DNA of 55,580 nt from assembly GCF_000935045.1 (NCBI RefSeq), contig NZ_JYKS01000056.1, forward strand, positions 1 to 55,580, read 5' to 3'. This document shows positions 49,724 through 55,580 of this stretch, one piece after another; within the stretch, counting starts at the first letter, position 1; every line of letters starts with the position of its first letter. The position numbers and the translations under genes are program-made. Under the pieces are notes generated by a model. That model was not told where the DNA came from, searched no databases, and was given only the letters and a program-made list of their open reading frames with translations. Origin of the DNA: Pseudomonas sp. 10-1B (GTDB lineage: Bacteria > Pseudomonadota > Gammaproteobacteria > Pseudomonadales > Pseudomonadaceae).

Positions 49724-50845
49724 TTAGCCGTTCTTGCGGACGACTTGACCATCACGGCACATGAGGCAGGCCGCGACGATATCGTCTTCGAGGTTGATGA
49801 CCAACGCGCCGTCCTTGTCGAACAGCAGCTTCATGAAGTCCAGCAGGTTGCGTGCATACAGCGCCGAGGCATCGGCGCCCACCTGGGCCGGCAGGTTGGT
49901 CGGGCCGACGATGATCACGCCGTTCTCCATCACCACCTGATCAGCCACGGTCAGTGGGCAGTTGCCGCCTTGGGCAGCGGCCAGGTCGATGACCACCGAG
50001 CCGGGTTTCATCTGCGCCACGGTCTCGGCGCCAAGTAGCGTCGGCGCTTTGCGGCCGGGAATCAGCGCCGTGGTGATGACGATATCCGCCTGCTTGGCGC
50101 GCTCATGCACGGCCTGGGCCTGGCGTTGCATCCAGCTGGCCGGCATTGGTCGGGCATAGCCGCCGACGCCTTCGGCGCACTCGCGCTCCTCATCGGTTTC
50201 GTAGGGCACGTCGATGAACTTGGCACCCAGCGACTCGATCTGCTCCTTCACGGCCGGGCGTACATCGGACGCCTCGATCACCGCGCCCAGGCGCTTGGCC
50301 GTGGCGATGGCCTGCAGGCCGGCAACGCCTGCGCCCAGGATCAACACGCGCGCGGCCTTAACGGTACCGGCGGCGGTCATCAGCATGGGCATGAAGCGTG
50401 GGTAGTGATGCGCAGCCAGCAACACCGCCTTGTAACCGGCGATGTTGGCCTGCGACGACAGCACATCGAGGCTCTGCGCCCGCGAGGTGCGTGGCGCCGC
50501 TTCAAGGGCAAAGGCGGTAATGCCGCGTTCGGCCATCTTGCCAATCAGCTCGCTGTTGAAGGGGTTGAGCATGCCCACCAGAAGGCTGCCGCTGTTGATC
50601 AGCGCCAGTTCCTGGTCGTTGGGGGCGACCACCTTGAGCACCAATTGGGCGCCGTAGGCATCGGCGGCGCTCCCCAGGGAAGCGCCCACGGCCTCATAGG
50701 CACTGTCCGGAATGCTGGCGTTGAGCCCTGCCCCCCGTTGGACGGTGACCTGATGGCCCTGGCCAATCAGTTTCTTGATGGTTTCTGGGGTCGCAGCGAC
50801 CCTTGTCTCACCGGTCTGCGTCTCGAGAGGAACACCAATGTGCAC
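49724..50845 (-). CDS. pntAA: NAD(P) transhydrogenase subunit alpha part 1
   Basis: 373 aa, soluble NAD(H)-binding dI domain, alanine dehydrogenase/PNT fold. Family signatures are GVPLETQTGETRVAATPE near the N-terminus, VLILGAGVAGLQAIATAKRLGA (Rossmann) and the RQD-loop region at YARPM. I choose the GTG at 50845, which has AGGAG eight bases upstream, over the 28-codon longer frame that shows no family similarity. Confidence 0.93.
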   Translation of the reverse strand: MHIGVPLETQTGETRVAATPETIKKLIGQGHQVTVQRGAGLNASIPDSAYEAVGASLGSAADAYGAQLVLKVVAPNDQELALINSGSLLVGMLNPFNSELIGKMAERGITAFALEAAPRTSRAQSLDVLSSQANIAGYKAVLLAAHHYPRFMPMLMTAAGTVKAARVLILGAGVAGLQAIATAKRLGAVIEASDVRPAVKEQIESLGAKFIDVPYETDEERECAEGVGGYARPMPASWMQRQAQAVHERAKQADIVITTALIPGRKAPTLLGAETVAQMKPGSVVIDLAAAQGGNCPLTVADQVVMENGVIIVGPTNLPAQVGADASALYARNLLDFMKLLFDKDGALVINLEDDIVAACLMCRDGQVVRKNG

Positions 50846-51264
50846 GACTATTTCTCCTGCGGTGACCTTTTGTCTTTGTAAAAGCCAGCACACTTCGGAT
50901 GGTGCGCTGGGGCGGCTGTGGAGCGCCAACCCGCCGAATCCCGGGCGGGCGAAGCATTTTGCAGACGAAGCCAGAGGCCTTCAACCGGTTCTGGAGCGAA
51001 ACGAAGTTAAAACTACAAGTCACCCTGTGACCGTATGTCGCAACGATAAGGCTGCAGCCCGTCAAGCATGGGCTATTGGCAGCTTAGGAGAAAAAATCAA
51101 AAAAATTTCGCTCAATCCGCTTATGGCTTGGTGAATGTCGCAAAATAACCCGCAAAGCCGCGTAGTCATCAGGGTTAAAGGGCATTTTTTGGGCGTGCAT
51201 AACAGTTTATGTATATGCGACAAATACATATATCTGTAGGTGTTTAAAATAATTGACTACGAAG
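50846..51264. other. Upstream region of pntAA and 3' flank of gcdR
   Basis: 419 bp without a gene. Visible elements are a GTCAC-cct-GTGAC dyad at 51019-51031, an A-rich tract (AGAAAAAATCAAAAAAATTT) near 51090-51108, and a TATGTAT-N9-ATACATA inverted repeat at 51208-51230. The right half is clearly more AT-rich than the surroundings. I cannot place a confident promoter. Confidence 0.5.
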
Positions 51265-52170
51265 TCAGTTTATCGCTCTCGCCGTATACGCCTGGGCTTG
51301 GCTCACCAGCCAGTCGCGAAAGGCGCGCAGCGAGGCCGACTCCACCTTCCGCTCTGGGATCATCAGATAGTAGGCCTTGTCGCTACTCAGGGCATGTCTG
51401 TTAGCGACCACCAATCTCCCCTCCTCCAACTCGCGCTGAATCAGGAACGGCGGAATCAGGGCGATGCCCATCTGGTGCATGGCCGCCTGGGCGAGCATCG
51501 AGAATAGTTCATAGCGCGGGCCTGTCATGTCGCGCTCTACATTCATGCCCACGCTGCCGAACCATTGCCGCCAGGCATAGGGGCGCGTGCTTTGCTGCAG
51601 CAGTGGCAGTTGCGCGATGCGGCGCGCCTCGAGCATGCCCTGCCCGCCCAGCAGCGCCGGGCTGCACACGGGTACCGGGTTTTCCCCCATCAGCCGGTGC
51701 GACTGGGTGCCGGACCAGTCGGCGTCGCCGAAATAGATAGCGGCGTCAAAGGTGGTGTCTGCAAACAGGAATGGCCGGGTGCGGTTTGTGAGGTTGACCG
51801 TGACCTCCGGGTGGCATTGCTGGAAGTCCTTGAGCCGCGGTAGCAGCCACTGGGTACCGAAGGTCGGCACCACGGCCAGTTCGATCACGTTGGCGCCCTG
51901 CTGGCGCATCACCGACAGGGTGTCGCGTTCCACGGCGTCCAGTTGGGCGGCAACCTGGCGGCTATAGGAAAGGCCGGCTTCGGTCAGCTTCACGCCGCGG
52001 CGCGAGCGGCGGAACAGTTCCACATTGAGGAAGGCCTCCAGGCCGCCGATCTGCCGACAGACGGCACTCTGGGTCAGGGCGAGTTCCTGGGCGGCCTTGG
52101 TGAAGCTCTCGTTGCGGGCCGCCGCCTCGAAGCAAACCAGGGCGGCGGTACTGGGGATCTTGCGGCGCAT
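51265..52170 (-). CDS. gcdR: LysR-type regulator of glutarate use (GcdR)
   Basis: 301 aa from the ATG at 52170. The N-terminal winged helix-turn-helix (FEAAARNESFTKAAQELALTQ region, 14-34) and a LysR substrate domain (95-295) are complete. The reading frame stays open far upstream, antisense to gcdH, which is a codon-bias artefact. It is divergent from gcdHG, and such a LysR protein activates glutaryl-CoA dehydrogenase in pseudomonads. An AGTGA-N7-TCACT site lies in the shared gap. Confidence 0.87.
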   Translation of the reverse strand: MRRKIPSTAALVCFEAAARNESFTKAAQELALTQSAVCRQIGGLEAFLNVELFRRSRRGVKLTEAGLSYSRQVAAQLDAVERDTLSVMRQQGANVIELAVVPTFGTQWLLPRLKDFQQCHPEVTVNLTNRTRPFLFADTTFDAAIYFGDADWSGTQSHRLMGENPVPVCSPALLGGQGMLEARRIAQLPLLQQSTRPYAWRQWFGSVGMNVERDMTGPRYELFSMLAQAAMHQMGIALIPPFLIQRELEEGRLVVANRHALSSDKAYYLMIPERKVESASLRAFRDWLVSQAQAYTARAIN

Positions 52171-52223
52171 GTACGTCAACCTCACTTGTAAGGCTGTCAA
52201 TATGGCGTTTTGCCGATTCACGA

Positions 52224-52240
52224 AGTGACAAATTATCACT
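52224..52240. promoter_or_regulatory. Candidate GcdR operator AGTGACAAATTATCACT
   Basis: A perfect 5-bp dyad with an AT-rich 7-bp centre and the T-N11-A layout of LysR-type sites, 54 bp from gcdR and 93 bp from gcdH. Confidence 0.55.
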
Positions 52241-52332
52241 AATTGGTGCGCAATCCTCGTTTGTCGCGGCGGCCGATCAGGCCTAGGCTCAAAGGCACAA
52301 GAAACTGCCCCCCTATTTCGAGGATTTCGCTC

Positions 52333-53514
52333 ATGGCCGGTAAAGCAAGCTTCAACTGGATCGACCCGCTGCTGCTCGATCAGCAGCTCACTGAAGAAGA
52401 GCGCATGGTACGTGACAGCGCTTATCAGTTCGCCCAGGACAAGCTGGCCCCGCGTGTGCTCGAGGCCTTTCGTCATGAGCAGACTGATCCGGCGATCTTC
52501 CGCGAGATGGGTGAGGTCGGGCTGCTGGGCGCCACCATTCCCGAGCAGTACGGTGGTAGCGGCCTCAATTACGTATGCTATGGCCTGATCGCTCGCGAAG
52601 TGGAGCGTATCGACTCGGGTTACCGCTCGATGATGAGCGTGCAGTCGTCGCTGGTGATGGTGCCGATCAACGAATTCGGTACCGAGGCGCAAAAGCAGAA
52701 GTATTTGCCCAAACTGGCCAGTGGTGAGTGGATCGGTTGCTTTGGCTTGACCGAGCCGAATCACGGTTCTGACCCGGGCTCGATGATCACGCGTGCCCGG
52801 AAGGTCGATGGCGGCTACCGCCTTACCGGCAGCAAGATGTGGATCACCAACAGCCCGATCGCCGATGTGTTCGTGGTCTGGGCCAAGGATGATGCGGGTG
52901 ATATCCGCGGCTTTGTTCTGGAAAAGGGCTGGGAAGGCCTTAGCGCCCCGGCGATCCACGGCAAGGTCGGCCTGCGCGCCTCGATCACCGGTGAAATCGT
53001 CATGGACAATGTGTTCGTGCCGGAAGAAAACATCTTCCCGGATGTGCGCGGCCTCAAAGGTCCGTTCACCTGCCTGAACTCGGCCCGCTACGGTATCTCC
53101 TGGGGCGCATTGGGTGCCGCCGAAGCCTGCTGGCACACCGCACGTCAATACACCCTGGATCGTCAGCAGTTCGGCCGCCCGCTGGCTGCCAACCAGCTGA
53201 TCCAGAAGAAGCTGGCCGACATGCAGACCGAAATCACCCTGGCACTGCAGGGCTGCCTGCGCCTGGGGCGGATGAAGGACGAAGGTACCGCGGCGGTGGA
53301 AATCACCTCGATCATGAAGCGTAACTCCTGCGGCAAGGCGTTGGATATCGCCCGCATGGCGCGTGACATGCTGGGTGGCAATGGCATCTCCGATGAGTTC
53401 GGGGTGGCCCGTCACTTGGTCAACCTGGAGGTGGTCAACACCTATGAAGGTACCCACGACGTGCATGCACTGATCCTGGGGCGTGCGCAAACCGGTATCC
53501 AGGCCTTCTATTGA
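52333..53514 (+). CDS. gcdH: Glutaryl-CoA dehydrogenase
   Basis: 393 aa FAD-dependent acyl-CoA dehydrogenase that oxidises and decarboxylates glutaryl-CoA to crotonyl-CoA in lysine and glutarate breakdown. Signatures include FGLTEPNHGSDPGSM, the KMWITNSPIADVFVVWAKD strand, RDMLGGNGI, and the catalytic Glu in NTYEGTHDVHALILG near the C-terminus. ATG 52333 is used; the preceding 30 codons lack similarity. It is followed 14 bp later by gcdG. Confidence 0.94.
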   Translation: MAGKASFNWIDPLLLDQQLTEEERMVRDSAYQFAQDKLAPRVLEAFRHEQTDPAIFREMGEVGLLGATIPEQYGGSGLNYVCYGLIAREVERIDSGYRSMMSVQSSLVMVPINEFGTEAQKQKYLPKLASGEWIGCFGLTEPNHGSDPGSMITRARKVDGGYRLTGSKMWITNSPIADVFVVWAKDDAGDIRGFVLEKGWEGLSAPAIHGKVGLRASITGEIVMDNVFVPEENIFPDVRGLKGPFTCLNSARYGISWGALGAAEACWHTARQYTLDRQQFGRPLAANQLIQKKLADMQTEITLALQGCLRLGRMKDEGTAAVEITSIMKRNSCGKALDIARMARDMLGGNGISDEFGVARHLVNLEVVNTYEGTHDVHALILGRAQTGIQAFY

Positions 53515-53528
53515 TAAGGAGCCAGCCC

Positions 53529-54749
53529 ATGGGCGCGCTATCACATCTGCGGGTGCTGGACCTTTCGCGCGTGTTGGCCGGCCCATGGTCTGGCCAGATT
53601 CTCGCTGACCTTGGCGCCGACGTGATCAAGGTCGAGCGCCCTGGCAGTGGTGACGATACCCGTTCATGGGGGCCACCTTTCCTCAAGGACGCCCAGGGTG
53701 AGAACACCAGTGAGGCGGCCTATTACCTGTCGGCCAACCGTAACAAGCGCTCGGTGACCATCGACTTTACCCAGCCCGAAGGGCAGCGCCTGGTGCATGA
53801 GTTGGCGGCGAAGTCGGATATCGTCATCGAGAACTTCAAGGTGGGTGGGTTGGCTGCCTATGGGCTGGACTATCAGAGCCTGAAGGCGGTCAACCCGCGG
53901 CTTATCTATTGTTCCATCACCGGCTTCGGTCAGACTGGGCCTTATGCCAAGCGCGCGGGTTATGACTTCATGATCCAGGGTTTGGGTGGGCTGATGAGCC
54001 TGACCGGTCGCCCGGAGGGCGAGGAAGGTGCGGGGCCGGTCAAGGTTGGGGTGGCACTGACCGACATCCTGACCGGGTTGTATTCCACGGTAGCCATTCT
54101 TGCTGCGCTCGCCCATCGGGACCAGACCGGGGTAGGCCAGCATGTCGACATGGCGTTGCTCGATGTGCAGGTAGCCTGCCTGGCGAACCAGGCGATGAAC
54201 TACCTGACCACGGGCAACCCGCCTCGCCGCCTGGGGAATGCGCATCCCAATATCGTGCCTTACCAAGATTTTCCGACGGCGGATGGCGACTTCATTCTTA
54301 CCGTGGGTAACGATAGCCAGTTTCGCAAGTTCGCCGAGGTGGCCGGGCAGCCGCAATGGGCGGATGATCCGCGTTTCGTTACCAACAAGCTGCGGGTGGC
54401 CAACCGGGCCGAGCTGATTCCATTGATCCGCCAGGCTACGGTGTTCAAGACCACGGCCGAGTGGGTGAGCCAGCTGGAGGCTGCGGGGGTGCCGTGTGGG
54501 CCTATCAATGACCTGGCGCAGATGTTCCAGGACCCTCAGGTGCTGGCGCGTGGGTTGGCGGTGAATATTCCGCATCCATTGGCGGGTAGCGTGCCGCAGG
54601 TGGCGAGCCCGATACGGTTGTCGGAGACACCGGTGGAATATCGCCGGGCGCCGCCGCTGCTGGGCGAGCATACCGAGATGGTGCTGGGGGAGGTGTTGGG
54701 TCTGGATACTGCTGAGGTGCAGCGCTTACGTGGTGCTGGTGTGCTCTAG
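53529..54749 (+). CDS. gcdG: Glutarate CoA-transferase (CaiB/BaiF family III)
   Basis: 406 aa class III CoA-transferase. N-terminal LRVLDLSRVLAGPW, the catalytic Asp in HVDMALLDVQ (about 215) and the GNAHPNIVPYQ motif are present. It is thought to activate glutarate by CoA transfer for GcdH. AAGGAG stands nine bases before ATG 53529. A 14-bp-stem terminator follows. Confidence 0.9.
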   Translation: MGALSHLRVLDLSRVLAGPWSGQILADLGADVIKVERPGSGDDTRSWGPPFLKDAQGENTSEAAYYLSANRNKRSVTIDFTQPEGQRLVHELAAKSDIVIENFKVGGLAAYGLDYQSLKAVNPRLIYCSITGFGQTGPYAKRAGYDFMIQGLGGLMSLTGRPEGEEGAGPVKVGVALTDILTGLYSTVAILAALAHRDQTGVGQHVDMALLDVQVACLANQAMNYLTTGNPPRRLGNAHPNIVPYQDFPTADGDFILTVGNDSQFRKFAEVAGQPQWADDPRFVTNKLRVANRAELIPLIRQATVFKTTAEWVSQLEAAGVPCGPINDLAQMFQDPQVLARGLAVNIPHPLAGSVPQVASPIRLSETPVEYRRAPPLLGEHTEMVLGEVLGLDTAEVQRLRGAGVL

Positions 54750-54768
54750 AGGCAGCGGGTTTTACTGA

Positions 54769-54806
54769 AAAGCAGGGAGGCCGTCAGGCCTCCCTGCTTT
54801 GCTTTT
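54769..54806 (+). terminator. Terminator of gcdHG
   Basis: AAAGCAGGGAGGCC and its exact reverse complement surround a GTCA loop; TTTGCTTTT follows. Confidence 0.93.
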
Positions 54807-54905
54807 AGGGTTTTGGCTGCTTGGTTGAGGCAGGGCGCTCAGGGGCTGTTTTGAGATGGTGTTGGCTTTGAGAGGTGCCTGCCTTGGGTTCTCTGGCGCC
54901 TACAA

Positions 54906-55123
54906 GATCGAGCGCCGCCCGCGCGGCGCATCGCCGGCAAGCCAGCTCCTACATCTGTTTCGGGCCAATGTGTCCTGTGCCGCCGGCGCGCGCCCCTTGT
55001 CGTTCCAGCTCGCTATAAAGGCGGGCGCCAAGGGGCCGAGTGCCTCGGCCCCAGGAGTGACTGGCCCGAAACAAATGTGGGAGCCGGCTTGCCGGCGATG
55101 CGCCGCGCGGGCGGCGCTCGATC
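54906..55123. repeat. Long inverted-repeat element with 62-bp arms
   Basis: The arms at 54906-54967 and 55062-55123 are reverse complements with three mismatches. Each arm consists of a GC-rich outer part (GATCGAGCGCCGCCCGCGCG), a REP core and a GTTTCGGGCCA inner end. The 94-bp centre contains a GGGGCCGAG-tgc-CTCGGCCCC hairpin at 55032-55052. No ORF of note. It could be a REP-derived MITE-like element or a structured transcript. Confidence 0.85.
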
Positions 55124-55211
55124 GCATAGGCGCTGAAGGTGTTGTGGCGAACACCTGGCGGCCTTGATACGGTCTTTTACCCTTATATTTCAATTTCTTG
55201 AAATTAAAGGT

Positions 55212-55239
55212 TGACGGGCTTTCGAATCCCCTTATAATG
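55212..55239 (+). promoter_or_regulatory. rrn promoter P1
   Basis: TTGACG and TATAAT with a 16-bp spacer, preceded by an AT-rich stretch (ATATTTCAATTTCTTGAAAT) resembling an UP element, and followed by a GCGCCCC discriminator. Confidence 0.8.
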
Positions 55240-55354
55240 CGCCCCACTTCCAGCGTAGTCGGAAAGCAAAACTCCTTGAAATTCAAAGAGTTAAGCGATT
55301 CAGGTAGTACTGGAAGCGCTTCGATCCTTCGGTCGATAGCGGTCGAGATGATGG

Positions 55355-55382
55355 TTGACAGCGCTTCTAAACGCTGTATGAT
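55355..55382 (+). promoter_or_regulatory. rrn promoter P2
   Basis: TTGACA and TATGAT with a 16-bp spacer. Confidence 0.75.
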
Positions 55383-55464
55383 TCGCCTCCCGCTACGAGA
55401 GATCGCAGCGAGTCAAGTGTTTGAAGCTAAACGAGTTTCTCGGCAAAAACTTCAAAATAAACGC

Positions 55465-55492
55465 TTGACAGCAAATGAGGAAAGCGTAGAAT
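55465..55492 (+). promoter_or_regulatory. rrn promoter P3
   Basis: TTGACA and TAGAAT with a 16-bp spacer, followed by the GCGCGCC discriminator typical of stringently controlled rRNA promoters; A-rich upstream (CAAAAACTTCAAAATAAACG). Confidence 0.85.
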
Positions 55493-55529
55493 GCGCGCCT
55501 CGGTTGAGACGAAAAGTTCTTAACCAACC

Positions 55530-55580
55530 GCTCTTTAACAAATCGAATCAAGCAATTCGTGTGGGTGCTTGTGAGTACGG
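55530..55580 (+). promoter_or_regulatory. rRNA leader with boxA/B/C antitermination signals (runs off the window)
   Basis: boxA GCTCTTTAACA at 55530-55540, a boxB-like CGAAT-N6-ATTCG hairpin at 55544-55559, and a boxC-like GTGTGGGTGCTTG from 55559. The 16S gene itself starts outside the window. Confidence 0.85.

Noticed and set aside
52171..53586. Apparent N-terminal extension of the LysR protein antisense to gcdH, making a 773-aa protein
   Set aside because: The LysR homology starts at the ATG at 52170; the extension is the reverse of the intact gcdH gene.
54856..55167. 103-codon frame over the long inverted repeat
   Set aside because: Composed almost wholly of translated repeat arms; no start signal or domain.

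Overview
The window looks like chromosome of a Pseudomonas putida-group bacterium. The evidence is high GC, abundant REP-type palindromes in the gaps, and a gene order typical of this genus (metNIQ, katE, znuBC-zur/znuA, thrB, polA, engB, cytochromes c5/c4, dsbA, a DgcH-type diguanylate cyclase, an AmpDh2-type amidase, kinB-algB, gltP, an MCE transporter, pntAB, gcdR-gcdHG, then an rrn operon). This assignment rests on protein and gene-order recognition, not on a database search. I saw no prophage, integron, IS element, CRISPR array or tRNA. Almost all genes look intact.

Layout. 1-263 is a tandem REP array. 264-2777 (-) is metNIQ, methionine import. 3005-5140 is the large catalase KatE. 5283-9120 is a zinc block: lipoprotein gene, znuB, znuC and zur on the minus strand, and divergent znuA sharing a Zur-box-like site with zur. 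9234-10541 (-) holds thrB and a DUF2782 gene. 10617-13364 is polA. The polA-engB gap carries an sRNA gene matching ErsA in position, size, promoter type and terminator. 13767-19273 carries engB, cytochromes c5 and c4, dsbA, a phosphatase-fold protein and a GGDEF protein. 19355-25194 holds an AmpDh2-like amidase, a CSS-EAL phosphodiesterase and the KinB/AlgB two-component pair.

25406-27367 is a set of envelope and stress genes: a three-BON protein, a small membrane protein, DUF1328 and an Ivy-like lysozyme inhibitor. Two sigma54-type promoters lie here next to the NtrC-family activator gene algB, so I infer that AlgB may control them. 28113-29441 is gltP. Its long leader holds an AauR-type box, an IHF consensus and a -24/-12 element in the order and spacing of a classical RpoN promoter.

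29751-41517 carries a SpmAB-like membrane protein, a four-gene MCE lipid-transport operon (minus strand), a DUF5924/DUF2914 membrane protein, an M16 peptidase, a Na/Pi cotransporter, TerC and a CitMHS transporter. 41785-45849 holds a GFA-type zinc protein, an operon of a DUF4105 protein with three tandem secreted DUF2388 paralogues, and a DUF1127 gene surrounded by three exact copies of an 11-bp operator-like word. 46264-50845 (-) carries an acetate/succinate CoA-transferase, with a perfect ANR box and a second perfect 14-bp palindrome upstream, and pntAA-pntAB-pntB. 51265-54749 is the glutarate/glutaryl-CoA module gcdR-gcdH-gcdG. The window ends in a 62-bp-arm inverted-repeat element and a three-promoter rrn leader with boxA, just before a 16S gene that lies outside.

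The most interesting unexplained material is regulatory: the sigma54 sites around algB, the ACTGTACTGGT cluster around DUF1127, the DUF4105/DUF2388 envelope operon, the structured ivy-gltP gap, and the long inverted repeat before rrn.
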